A DNA stretch of 64,000 nucleotides from Cristatella mucedo (lineage: Eukaryota > Bryozoa > Phylactolaemata > Cristatellidae), in the NCBI GenBank assembly GCA_009760855.2, contig WPIO01000010.1, positions 2,761,001-2,825,000 on the forward strand, given 5' to 3'. A program made the position numbers and the translations under genes. A model generated the notes under the pieces. It saw only the letters and a list, made by a program, of their open reading frames with translations. It was not told the DNA's origin and searched no databases. This document shows positions 31,402-42,204 of the stretch, piece by piece. How positions within the stretch are numbered: position 1 is the stretch's first letter; the number at the start of each line of letters is the position of its first letter.

Positions 31402-32950
31402 AACCGATTCTATTAAAAAACGTAGCAAGTTCCAATAAAACCTTTAGTTACAGAATCTCCGGTGGATCTGAGCAAACAATAGCACTAAAATCTGGAATTT
31501 ATTCAGCTACTTTAGATGACATCAGTGTACGAATGGCTGATACCATAAATAATTCTGTAGTTCAACCTGGAGCAAACACTGATGAATTCGAAATTGATAT
31601 TATACTTCTACTTCAAATTCGTGAATTAAGATGCCAATTGGATGGACATCTTCCGCTGGTAAGTCGAGTATAGCTGGAATATTTGGTTTTTACTGAATAT
31701 GCGTATACAAAGGATCCAAGTTTTATTTTTGCTTATCCAGCAGGTGTTACTGATGTGGTAAACTGTACTACAAATGTAAAACTTGTCTCTGTGAATAAAG
31801 TTTTTGTTTCAGATGTAAGTTTAATACTGGTGCATTGTAACTTAGTCACTAGTGGCTCTAGTTATACAAATGGAACTCAATCGCAGGTTATTAAGAGTTT
31901 TGCTTATAACTTTTATTCTTGGGAACAAAAACTCTACGAACAGATTACTATTGAGTACTATGATATAGTAGAAGACACAGCTTCAGATATAGTGATTACT
32001 ATGACTAATCGAAATCTTAAAGTTCTAGATTTCGGAGGACAGCAATTTACAACTGTCCTTGAAATTGTTGAAATATATTATAAGAATTTCGGTAAGAATA
32101 ACTGGAACAACAAATTGTCTGATAAAGACATCAAGTCCTCCAATTCTACTGAATGAAAAAGGCTTTTAAAAATTGGCCTTCACAGTTTGTGTATAGGTAC
32201 AAAACAAAGCTGTTTCAAATATTACAACAGGAGTAAATGATCTGCTACGGTTTAAAAGATCTACGACTGATACTAATTCTGTTTCAGTGAAAATTCCTCA
32301 TGGGTATTACGATTCTTCAAGGATGGTAAATGCTTTGAATGCGGAGCTTATAGCTAGTAAGTATGATTCTCCTACAGCATCTAGCGGAAGTATAGGACTT
32401 ATGATGATGATGATTATGATCCGAATTTAAAAAATGATCCCTTTGGAGTAAGATTTTCTGTAGGCACTGACAATAAGGCAACCATGCAAGTAGTTGGTGA
32501 CTATGTCGTTCTTCTTGGTACTAACGCTTCAGGTATACAGGCAGATACAATTGGAGATCCCTCGGATTTTGTTCTAATAAACAAGGGTCATTTGATCCAA
32601 GTATGGTGGGAGGAAGTCAATATGAAATAATATAAAGATAATGTATTTTTATGGAACTTACAAGGCTATGAATAAAATGGTATTCCCTGACAGGTGTAGG
32701 TGTAAGCCGAAATCAAGGTGTAAGCCGAATGAATTTAGATTGTGCAAGAACGGAGCACTGAACCACGTTCATAGACAAATCTGGTTTTCTCGTTCAGTGT
32801 TGTTCAAAGTATATAATTAAAATCACGGATATACATCACATCCCGGTGAAAACTCCAAATGTAATGTTCTTGCTAACTAGAGGAGACATTAAGGCGATCA
32901 ATTCTTTTAAAGTTAGTCTGACTGATCAAAACAGAAATCTAGTTTGTAGC
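31402..32950 (+). pseudogene. probable Polinton minor capsid (jelly-roll) gene
   Basis: Open segments at 31402-31671 (FSYRISGGSEQTIALKSGIY), 31683-32156, about 32205-32400 (SVSVKIPHGYYDSSRMVNAL) and about 32790-32945 are beta-rich, with 'G-x-Y-x-x-x-x-x-L' patterns typical of Polinton and adintovirus capsid proteins. They precede the major capsid candidate, the usual place for the minor (penton) capsid gene. It is broken by several stops and shifts. This could be one long gene or two; the capsid role is inference from style and position. Confidence 0.5.
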
Positions 32951-33058
32951 TTCTGTTGCTACAATTAAAATAAATACTTCTAAATAATATAGATAATATA
33001 ATAATATAGAGATAAAAAAGTTGCACTTGTCGAGGTCATCTTAAGATAAATCGAGGAT

Positions 33059-33640
33059 AATATTTGATTTCTAGATATGGTACTATCATCCAATCCGGCG
33101 TTCTTGATAAGATCATTGATGGAGTTGGGAAAGTAGCTCCGGTAGTTGCTGGAATGACAAACCTCAATGTGAATATTGCGAACAAAGGAATCAAAATGCA
33201 CCACTGAGAAAACCTATCGAACTTCAGACTAAAAAAAAGACCGACTAGGATTTTATTCAGAAATTTTGAAAACTTGAGGATAAGGCAGAAGAGGAACGTC
33301 GTCAGAAAGATGAACAATATAAACGTGAGAAACGAAAGAAATATGAAGACTACGACAATAAGATAAAAGACATTGACATCGAGATTAAAAAGAGGATGGT
33401 AGAAAAGCTGTGTAAAATGAAAAAGAAGAAAGCAAGTGAATAGGAAAGTGAAGAACCAGAAACTGAGGATTACTCTGAAACCTTGAAGGAGAATTATCTA
33501 AAAGTATACAAAGAAATCGCACGAACTATACAAGAGAAAACAGTTGTGCCTTCGTCTGATTCGGCTACTTCGTCTGCTTCGGCTGTTTCAGTTCCCACGG
33601 AAAGAAGAAGACCTGATGATTACGGAGGTTGAATGAGGAA
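33059..33640 (+). pseudogene. amphipathic and coiled-coil Polinton protein with Ser/Ala-rich tail
   Basis: A first segment (about 33070-33207) reads IIQSGVLDKIIDGVGKVAPV, amphipathic. A second (about 33275-33630, one internal stop) is a long Lys/Glu coiled coil that ends with a Ser/Ala-rich patch (SDSATSSASAVSVP). That patch resembles the Ser/Ala tail at 21.0-21.1 kb. Function unknown. Confidence 0.4.
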
Positions 33641-33697
33641 AATTGAAGCAGGATGACATCTTCTAAGAAAATAAGTTTACTTTTTTTATACAGTGGA

Positions 33698-35340
33698 AAT
33701 GGCGAGTGCTCCGATTGACACTATACTTGAATTAAGTGACCCAAGTCTGCCTAGGTATTTTATAAGGAATTTTCAGTACAGAGAATTTTATCAAACGAGT
33801 GAAAATGAACTCGATGTTATCCAGAATTAAGTTAATTACTTTTACTGTGTTTAGATAACAAAATTTATGTTATGTTTTGTCTGATTCTTACTTACTTTTA
33901 GAAGGACAAATTAAAGTATAGAGTGTTGCTAATGAAGCTTTTGCAGCACTAACCTAAGCTGTTACCCTAGTTTCCAATGCTGGTGCTTGGATGTTTAGTT
34001 CAATGAAAGTAAGACTTGGAGTAGAAGAAATTGGAAGTACATCATTACCTCAAAGATCTGAAAGAGATCAACACTTATGGGTCTCTAAGTTACCTAAATA
34101 ACTGTAATCGAACAGAAGGACCTACAACTGGATAGAAAAAAAGATTAAGCGAGTTCTATAAATGATATGGCAAATGGCCTCGGAAATTACATGACTGCTT
34201 TAGCAACTAAAGCAGCTGAGAATAACATTGGATTTATGTATCGAAGAAGACTTAATGATAACTTAGTTGATAATGTTGGAACTTTTAGTATTTCACGTAT
34301 ACTAAGTGGGCTTTATGGATTCTGTGCAGATATGAATAGAATTCTCTATAAAATTCTCTATAACATTCCTTTTAAAATTGAATTAACCTAAGTTGGTGGA
34401 TTAGACTATGATGCTATAACGACTGGTACAAGTGGTGGCATTGGTGATCAGCTCTGCAGGTCCTAGACTGTGGAACTCGCTTCTACAATTCTTACGCAAC
34501 GACAACTACTCTCCAACTGCCGACTATGGCACATCTTTTTCAGCGGTCCTGAACTGCTAATTCCATGCTACTCACTACCTCAACTGCTCTCTTGACTCTG
34601 CTATGCTTCCCACTTTCTCTTTGTTGCGTGAGACGAAGTCTGTTGGCTACCGAATGCGTACCGAAAGCCGCTTAGGCTGTGAGTGCGCTATACAAAACTC
34701 TCCTGCGTAACACCCACATGGTCTCTATGACTTTGTGGAGTTACTGACGGAGATACATTACATTACATCACATTCATTATCAGCTTAATGCAATTACGAG
34801 TAGAAATTATGCCATTGTTTCTGATAGTGATGTACAAAATCCTTTAAAAAATGGATGGTCAAGGGGTTTGGTATGTTTTTAAGATTAATATGTCAAAGAT
34901 GAGATTAGTGATTCCGTGTATAACTCCTGCTCTAAGTATTGAAAGACGCCGATAGCAAAAATCTCTAGTGGGCGAGGAAAGAAACAAACTGAGCTAAAGA
35001 GTCAGGAGGTAAGAAAACGTGACTCTGAGTAATACTAACCAGGGATTGAAGTACACTATAACTCTTTCTATACAAAATACTATTGATAAAGTTAGATGGT
35101 TGATTGTAGCTGCACAAGGCTTTGATAGATATGGTAGCTGCATCGGAAATCCATGTGCTTATAACCATTGTAACATTGAAAATATAGTAATCGCAAACTC
35201 AATATCCTAGTCTTGTTAGAAGTAGTTATACAGAAGATGGAAAGAGCTTAACCAAATATGAAGACTTTACTCAGCCTAGAAAAAATTCCTTGGGCTTAAC
35301 AAAGTTACTGAGCCTTTAGATGTAACATATCATGAATACA
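33698..35340 (+). pseudogene. probable Polinton major capsid protein (double jelly-roll)
   Basis: ATG 33698 opens a 43-codon segment (MASAPIDTILELSDPSLPRY). At about 33935-34100 comes 'T*AVTLVSNAGAWMFSSMKVRLG', matching the family pattern 'VTLVN..G..LFS...V.LGG..I'. Then follow 34167-34391 (intact 74 codons), a LINE insertion (34454-34778), and later segments such as DKVRWLIVAAQGFDRYG (about 35085). The order and strand beside the integrase fit a Polinton major capsid gene. Stops and the insertion make it non-functional. Confidence 0.65.
34454..34778 (+). repeat. third LINE family, 3' end, inserted in the capsid gene
   Basis: It reads 'GPRLWNSLLQFLRNDNYSPT', the late C-terminal segment of a CR1/L2/RTE-type LINE, then an untranslated tail that ends in 'acattacattacatcacatt'. 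It is flanked by the 7-bp repeat atcagct (34447-34453 and 34779-34785), a likely target site duplication. Its tail differs from the ATT-ending family, so it belongs to another family. Confidence 0.8.
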
Positions 35341-35504
35341 AGCTGATTTAACATACTCTTTTGTAAAGCGACAGAAAAGCCTTTACGGCTATTACCACCG
35401 CTTGCAGTGGCAATGAGGGATCGACCACCGAAGGATTCCATCCCACGACTTTGAGATCGACGTCATGAAAAGCTACCGCCTTACCTAGTGTGCCATCGCG
35501 GCTT
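35341..35504 (-). repeat. tRNA-derived SINE inserted in the Polinton
   Basis: 'agctgatttaac', 'gcgacagaaaagcctttacg', 'gctattaccaccgcttgcag', then the reversed B-box region and 'taccgccttacctagtgtgc' (reversed A box), ending 'catcgcggctt'. It is the same family as the copies at 48.4 and 51.3 kb. It lies between the capsid and integrase genes. Confidence 0.85.
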
Positions 35505-35990
35505 TGATTGGTTATCTGTTAGTCAGTTACATACGTGAATAATACAAGTGAAATAATAATGTGATAATTTCTTTCAGCTTTGTAGGTTTTTGTTTACCTT
35601 CTACACGTGGAAAAACTTTTGTAATAATAGTAATCGCTTCATGTTTAATGCAGTAATGATAAAAATATATTGCTGAACATATCTTTTTTAAATGTTTTTT
35701 TGCTAAACAATATTGACGGCTTGGTTTGTACTTTGAAAACTTGTTATGAGCACAATGAAAATCAGCACATATTATTAATTTGTTTGTTTTTACGAAGAAT
35801 ACTGCACTCGAATTCTGTTTCACTGCTATCAAGATCACAGATTTTACATCTAATTGCGAAATTTAATTTAGGCCTCCGATTTTTCTTTTACATAAAAAGA
35901 CACTTCAAGATATTTAAGTTCTATTTGAATCCTAGAACACAGTGGAAAAATACTTCCATTATAATAGAATGCCATTTTTAACTTTAAAAG
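35505..35990. other. AT-rich Polinton stretch without a supported gene
   Basis: Very AT-rich. Short ORFs on both strands give no recognisable segment. It may contain the lost N-terminal region of the integrase. Confidence 0.4.
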
Positions 35991-36770
35991 AGAGAAAAAA
36001 GAAGATAAGTATGATCCGAGGTCAGATATAATTCAGGTATTCAAACCTAGATCGAAAGAAGTTCCTAATAGCTTCTTTGACGTAGAAGTACCTAATGAAA
36101 GTCATCAAGCAGATATATCTTATATGCCAACTGAAAAAGGATATAAATATGCATTAAGTGTGATTGATGTTACTAGTAGATGTAAAGACTCAAAAGCATT
36201 GAAAAGCAATTTCGAAAGCAATAGTTGATATTTATTCGAGAAGTCCCTTATAATAGCCAAAGAAGATATGAGTAGCCCCCGGATCAGAGATTAAAGGAGA
36301 GTTCAAGAAAGAGATGGAAAGGCATGGAACACGTATTAGAGAAGCAAGTAGTAAGAAGAATGTCGCTTTAGTTTTAAGAAAGAATTATAAAGTCTGAGTA
36401 AATGAGATCGCAGAAAAAACAAAGAATTGATTGAGAACCTACTAAAGATTACCTGAATTGTAATGTTACAAGATCAATTGGACAAGAACCTGCTAAAGCT
36501 ATAAAAAAGAAAGAGTTAAAGTTAAGTAATCAAAATACCACAGAGAAGTAGGAAAACATGAAGAGTTATTAGAACTTGGAACAACTGTTAGATACTTACA
36601 AGAATCAGGTAAATGAGATAAAAAAGAAGAAGAGCTACTGACGCTATATGGAGTTTGACAAAGCTTAGGATAATTAGAATAATGGTAATGAAAGACCAGG
36701 CAGTTAGATATTGGGTTAACGATATTAAGAGAAGTTTTTTAGAGAGGAATTACAAGTGATAAAAGCGGAG
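35991..36770 (+). pseudogene. Polinton retroviral-type integrase
   Basis: HQADISYMPTEKGYKYALSV (about 36096-36155) matches the family's WQADLV.M....GYKYLLTVID and carries the first catalytic Asp. 'GSEIKGEFKKEMERHG' (about 36282-36330) is the second block, but the residue in the Asp position is Ala (GCC at 36276-36278). The third-acid block is not recognisable. 'TRSIGQEPAKAI' (about 36471) and the C-terminal 'KKKRRATDAIWSL' block (about 36623, family RRATDPIWS) are present. The protein would insert the element into DNA. It is dead through stops, shifts and loss of a catalytic residue. Confidence 0.82.
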
Positions 36771-36862
36771 TGGTTGCTTAAAGTGGACCTTCTATTTCTT
36801 GAGAATCGTTTATAAGATCAGAGAATTCTTCTCTTGTTATCAATGCATTTGTTATCTTCGAA

Positions 36863-37051
36863 ATGAACTTTGAATTTGATTGTAGAGTTGATCTTTTACG
36901 TTTGTTAATTTCAGCAAAAACACCGTCTATTGTTAATAACATTGTAGATACTGCTGCAAATATAAGAACTACATACGATAAATCTGGAACGAAAGGTATA
37001 TATAAACTAGTTATTGACCCCGAGAGCCATAACCTTATTTATGAATTTTAG
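36863..37051 (+). CDS. uncharacterised Polinton protein (62 aa)
   Basis: Intact from ATG 36863 to TAG 37051, about 95 bp after the integrase. It reads MNFEFDCRVDLLRLLISAKT onward, mixed helix and strand, acidic and hydrophobic. It looks coding in composition, and no relative was recognised. The upstream frame near 36780-36850 may hold a lost N terminus. Confidence 0.4.
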   Translation: MNFEFDCRVDLLRLLISAKTPSIVNNIVDTAANIRTTYDKSGTKGIYKLVIDPESHNLIYEF

Positions 37052-37159
37052 AGTATATCTAGTTTTTGTTAGGTTTTGTAAGGCAAGTTCTTACTCTAGA
37101 ATTATATCCTAACAATTCTTCATATCTTTGATTTTATTTTATTTTTCCTGGGGTCAGAC

Positions 37160-37680
37160 ATTCTATAAAAAAATAAACAAAAATACTCTTTTATTCTTAA
37201 AACTAATATGGAAATTATAAAAATAATCATAACCTTATTAATATTCTTTATCTCGAATTCATTCCTTTATTCCTAACTCTATCTATTTCAATCAATTCTA
37301 TTTCTTTTTCTGTTTATGCCATCTTTTCTTCAAGCTTAATTCTTTTCATTTTATATCGTGTAGAAAAACTGCTCTGATTTGGGATATTCTTCTAGTTTCT
37401 TACTACTTTCTTCAGCAATATCTGGTAGGAGCAGATTTTGCTTTGATGCTTCATAATTTCCCTAAGACTCAATAAGCTTTTTAAGGATAATTGACTGAAT
37501 CAACTTACATTTATTATAAATAGTGGTAACTTCAAAAAGTGCAATTCTAGCATAAGAAAACTGTGAATTAAGAGTTATTAAACCAAGTCCATCTTTTTCT
37601 ATGTTTAATTTTCATGATCATCTGGACCCACAAATATTGTTTTTCTGTAAGTTTCTTGCATAGTAACTAAACTCATTTTT
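37160..37680 (-). pseudogene. uncharacterised minus-strand Polinton gene
   Basis: Open pieces in changing frames. Near 37650 it reads TYRKTIFVGPDDH. Near 37400-37575 it reads 'SYARIALFEVTTIYNKCKLI' and a Glu/Lys helix, then a Lys/Glu-rich tail near 37300-37340. Not recognised. Confidence 0.35.
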
Positions 37681-37715
37681 CATTTTATAATCTATAACTA
37701 TTTATGTTTAATATA

Positions 37716-38117
37716 ATTTATAATATCAAATTTATAGTGAAAAATAAAAATTAAATAAAGCGATGTAAGGTTATTCTCAAACACAAAGTGCCTTAACGCT
37801 TCTTCATCTGTTGCATTAATGTAATTGGTATAGTAAATAGCAATACTTACTATTGCATCTGTACTTTCTGCAGGAGTATCAGAGTAATTATATTTTTTCA
37901 ATAAGTTTGTAAGATTTAGAGCTTTTTCAGGGCAAACAATAAAATATAGATCTGATTTTTTGTTGTTTATCTATTCCTACATAATGTTAATTTTCTTCTT
38001 CTTGATTCATAAGCTTTTAGACATACTCTTGAATTTATATAGGATTTGCAAAGACAAAATTCTCTAGAATATAATTAACTCTCATATAATCCTCAAGCTT
38101 TTGGTTTAATGTCCATA
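37716..38117 (-). pseudogene. uncharacterised Polinton gene at the right edge
   Basis: The minus-strand ATG at 38117 (MDIKPKA, then stop) is followed in other frames by YMRVNYILENFVFANP (about 38040-38090) and, near 37740-37901, by SDTPAESTDAIVSIAIYYTN onward. It seems to be one small gene broken by shifts. The element-like composition ends just beyond its start. Confidence 0.4.
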
Positions 38118-38685
38118 TTTATGCACTGTCGCTATATGCATTCAAAATGTATGCAACCTCGCTGAACAGCAATGATCCCAGGAAAGCAAATACGCCACTG
38201 GAACAGCTTGTATTACCGCCAAATGGGCCAAGAGGTGGTCTACGTGCTACAGCGCAGAGACGAAGACTTGAAACCTGGAAAAGAGGAAGTGTTCGGCGGA
38301 TAAAATACGGCAGCTTAAAGCAAATCCTGCTCCCGTTGAAGTTGATTGTTCGTTCGCTTTGGATTATGTTGTCTTGCCTTTATTGTCTGCACAGGAGGCA
38401 TCCTTGTCGTATTATTTCTAGTTATGCGGATATCTCATCCCTTCGGCCCGCAGCCAACTCACAAGTCACCCCAATTCGAGCTACCCCGAACCGCGCGACA
38501 CTCGAACAACTCGTAATTTGCAATGACGACTCTTGGTCAACAAATTAATCGGGCCACCTCCCAAGGTCATGCTGTCTTTACGTGCTCGACTGGCGTTCTT
38601 TGTGATCTTGCTGCTTGAGGGAAAGTTTGTGGTGCAAACTCACATTTGTGATAAGATTATCGGCAGCCAGTATAAAGCCAGTATA

Positions 38686-39336
38686 TATCAGGCGATTGCA
38701 GCTGGTGCAAAACTCTGCAGCTAGGCTTGTCTGTCGTGAGCGTCGCAGTTGCCACATTACTCCACTTCTCGCCGACCTGCACTGGTTACCAGTCAAGCAA
38801 CGGATTGACTTCAAGGTTTTGTCGCTCACTTTTAGGTCTCTTCATTCTATGGCTCCAGCCTATCTTTCAGAGATACTACCCCATCAGGCAAAGCATCGTA
38901 CCACTCGCTTTTCGGAATCCAACAGTCTACAAATACCTCGTACAAACCTTAAATCCTTTGGAGACCGTGCATTTAGCTCGTATGCTCCCACAGCCTGGAA
39001 CTCCCTCCCGACCTGCATCAGAACATCCCCTGACCTGACCACATTTAAAAGAAACTTAAAAACATACCTATTTAGGACAGCATTTAGTGGGTCCTTGTGA
39101 TTCGTCCTCGATGTGCTTATGCGTGCTGACACTGTTCATGCTGCCACTAACCACATTTGCATGCTGACCCTGTGCATGTAACCCCTAACCATGTTATTCA
39201 TTTTGTTTGTTTTTCAAGCATGATTTTACGTACTATTCTATTGCGTATCACTTTGCAGCAAATGTAAAGCGCCTAGAAAGAGATTAAGTTCTCTGAGGGC
39301 GCTTTGTCAAGTGCAATATTATTATTATTATTATTA
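38686..39336 (+). pseudogene. young LINE 3' end, plus strand
   Basis: Plus-strand ORF (to 39100) with the C-terminal domain: RRLQLVQNSAARLVCRERRS, HITPLLADLHWLPV, NLKSFGDRAFSSYAPTAWNS, ending TAFSGSL-stop. The 3' UTR and the tail 'gcgcctagaaagagattaag', then 'ctgagggcgctttgtcaag' and (ATT)n complete it. It is almost the same protein as the minus-strand copy at 28.86-29.64 kb. It is 5'-truncated and starts just right of the Polinton. Confidence 0.9.
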
Positions 39337-39639
39337 AAGCCTCTTCACCAGTCACACAGCCGAAGAGAATCGGCGCCGCCACTGTTCAGGCTCTGCTACG
39401 GACTTGAGCGGACCTAATGGCAGAACTGAACTCAAGGCTTCAGTAGCGAGCACTGAACTGAATGATCAAGTAACCTACGGACGAGCACAACCGGCAGATA
39501 GTAGCCAAAGAGTAAGTGCACGACGGACACTCCTTAAGCTGCAGTTGAATCGCGTGAATGATGCGATCTAATCGTGCGCGTTAAGTACGCAATTTGGCTC
39601 ATGTTCAACTATACAGGATGGAGCGTATGGGCTTCAGGG

Positions 39640-39735
39640 GTAGTGGCAGTGGCAGTGGCAGTGGCAGTGGCAGTGGCAGTGGCAGTGGCAGTGGCAGTGG
39701 CAGTGGCAGTGGTAGTGGCAGTGGCAGTGGCTTCA
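39640..39735. repeat. (GTGGCA)n minisatellite
   Basis: About 15 units of 6 bp, with one GTGGTA variant, flanked on both sides by 'ggcttcaggg'. In different frames it reads as Gly-Ser, Val-Ala or Leu-Pro repeats; no gene is evident around it. Confidence 0.95.
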
Positions 39736-40049
39736 GGGTATGTATATATATGGTAGTGGCCGCTCGAGAGAAAACAAGCAGCAAAGTCTCGCCGAGAAAG
39801 CAGAGGCAGCCACGAGATATAAGAAAATTTGGATTCATATGCATACCCCATGGAAATTGCACACAATATTTTAATAAGCCTTCATTGCTTAGAGGAAGAT
39901 ACAGAAGAATCGGCAATGGATCCCAGAGCAAGAGGTCAGAAATCTTAAAGTAGCCAATGCGTGCTATTCAAGAAGTCGTTGAGACAATTTGAGTTTAAAA
40001 CTAGCAGGTGAGAAGCGAGTCTCCATACAGATGACAACCGAAACGCTTA

Positions 40050-40270
40050 AATATCGCGGAATCTATTTCTAGGCACTTTACAAATGCTGTAAAGAAAGCT
40101 CGACCGAAGGATTAGTGGTAGTGCACAATGTTATGCTTGATGATATTGAGAAAGTTCTAATATCGATTCTGTCATGCTTTCTTTACAACATCTGCGAAGT
40201 GCTTAGAAATAGATTCACTTCTCCGAGGGCGCTATACAACATGTTTTATTATTATCATTATTATTACTAA
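40050..40270. repeat. two LINE tails in inverted arrangement
   Basis: 40055-40140 reads as a minus-oriented tail ('atctatttctaggcacttta'); 40170-40265 reads as a plus-oriented tail ('gtgcttagaaatagattcac', then ATT-rich). Together they form an imperfect inverted repeat of about 90-bp arms. Confidence 0.65.
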
Positions 40271-40591
40271 ACTAAGCAAAATAGAAAGCTTTTTCATCGA
40301 AAAGTAACCAATCGGTCACTGTCTGTTATTGTTCTACGGTGGTTGCAGATCTGTAGCACATTATCAAGCAAGACGATGCTTCGGAACGATACGGAGAACT
40401 TGCCCGTTCGTTCAGCTGCTTTATCCTGATGGATTGTTGGTTTCGGCTTGTTAGCATTTTGTTGATCCGCCGGAGAAGCAGACGTTACAAAAGTGGAGCG
40501 TCGCTAACAGCTACGGCAGAGGAAACAACTTTGCTTAGACGTAGGTTTTAGATTTAATCCATTCTTTTCTCCACCAGTCTCATTGGTAATT

Positions 40592-40593
<2 letters not shown>

Positions 40594-40688
<95 letters not shown>
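40594..40688. repeat. (GA)n microsatellite
   Basis: Pure GA run of about 95 bp. The ORFs on both strands across it are artefacts. From 40700 to 42200 I see no supported gene. Confidence 0.95.
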
Positions 40689-40689
<1 letters not shown>

Positions 40690-42204
40690 TCTTTTTCCAT
40701 GTATACGAGAAAAATGTGTGCACGGGTGGCCTCGTGCAAAGAGCAAAGGATTAACAGTGGAGCTTCCGGATGTTCAAACTGTCGGAGGAGAAAGCACGGC
40801 ATGTCCGTCTTGTGAGCTTCTTTCGGCAAGCGTAGCATTAGCCTTAAACCGTAGGAGGGTCACTTACGAAAAACTTGTCGCAATGATGTGAGAACGGTAG
40901 CAAAATGGCTGACCCTCTTCTTTTGTGGTCTTCTGTTTTCAATGGTAATCTTCTTGTCTTTTTTCCTTTTTCTCTTTTCCCGGTTCCGTTTCTCTGTTTC
41001 GGTCGGCTGCGTTGAGTGATTGCGTAGTCTGATGCTGTCATAGCTGCTGCAACATTAGTCTAACATTATCCGCATCGCTGTAGCTACTGGTTCCATTTCT
41101 TCCCTCTCGCTAGCCCTGCTCGGATCTTCTGTGGGCCATCTGGTAGAGGTTACGTCTTCCTGGTTTGTGTGGGTGAATCATCATCACCATCTTTTGGTTC
41201 TACCCACTACATCGCGGCTGCCTTTATGTTTCATGAGGCCCAGATTATTGTCGTGTTTCGGTAATCAGTGGACCACACCGGGTCACCATTTGCATAACTG
41301 AAGACGTAGTTTGAGATGATTCGATGGCTGGAAGCGCGAAGCAGATCCAGGCACGTGTACAAGTTTCGGCCTAGTATTAACTGTGATAGAACGGGCCGAG
41401 TAATGACGTTCTCAGAAGAGCGATACTTTAGTAGGAACTGGTCCGTGCACTTCTGCGGACCAGATCACCAGCATCCACTGAATATGGTCGCTTAAAAGTT
41501 TGTAGGAAGTGCTTATCAAGTCCATTACGGTGTGGGTCATAACGTGCCGAGAGGAAGGGATGGATGCTGCTGACCTGTATGAAACTGGAAAATTCATGAG
41601 AGGTAAACTATCACTCGCTGTCCAAGACAACTGCAAGAGGTAGACCCGGTCGAGAAAAGAGTGTCCGAAGAATCAAGATTGTGGTGCCGGAAGTTGCCTC
41701 CGTCGTGCGAAACACTCTGGGCTAATTCGAGGGTGAATCTATGCATCTACCGCTCCAAAGAAATAGTGTTTGTCAAAAGATCTGGCAAAGTCAATGTGAA
41801 TGTGCTGCCATGGTCCCACTGGATTACTTCATTTATGTGAGGTCTCTGGTGGTGCGTGCCCGACTGGGTTGCAAATTGGGCAGCCCCGGTACACGGAGTC
41901 CTCGCCGCAGCTCTCGATGCTCGGCCATCGGACGCAGTTTGTATCGGTAGCTTTAATTTTAATTAGGCCGTGATGGCCGTCGTGAGACACTTGCAAAAGC
42001 TGGCCGAGGAGGGAATTGAGAATTACTAACCTCGGGCTCTGCAGGAGGGATGTCCTGTGCTACCAGCTCATGCCCATAGTTGCACTTTGGTATCGTGCCG
42101 GAAGAGGGGTTTTTGATTGGCCATCCCCTCATCGTAGCGTAATAGGCAGCAGTCGCCGTTAGGTCACGCCCACAGGTCAAGCCCAGTACTGGTGAAGCCA
42201 GGAT

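Larger units (their letters stand above)
19420..38125 (+). mobile_element. degraded Maverick/Polinton element
   Basis: An 18.7 kb AT-rich island between GC-richer flanks. It holds the hallmark set of a Maverick/Polinton: protein-primed type B polymerase (C-terminal part only), adenovirus-type protease, FtsK/HerA packaging ATPase, capsid candidates and a retroviral-type integrase, plus accessory genes on both strands. Most genes are broken by stops and frameshifts. Three LINE fragments and one SINE are inserted. The family is usually 15-20 kb with long terminal inverted repeats and 6-bp target duplications; I found neither, and the left end cuts into the polymerase gene. Edges are set by composition and gene content to within about 100-200 bp. 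The plus strand is an arbitrary reference, taken from the ATPase, capsid and integrase genes. Confidence 0.88.

Noticed and set aside
19420-38125. Stop-codon reassignment in the AT-rich block
   Set aside because: TAA, TAG and TGA all occur inside conserved segments, together with frameshifts and insertions, so decay explains them better than a variant code.
19420-38125. Bacterial or phage contamination, suggested by the tail-fibre signature
   Set aside because: The block contains animal LINE and SINE insertions, one with a target duplication, and its other genes are Polinton-like; it is part of an animal chromosome.
19400-38200. Terminal inverted repeats of the Polinton
   Set aside because: I compared the edges by eye and found no convincing inverted match; a dot plot would be needed to exclude a decayed one.
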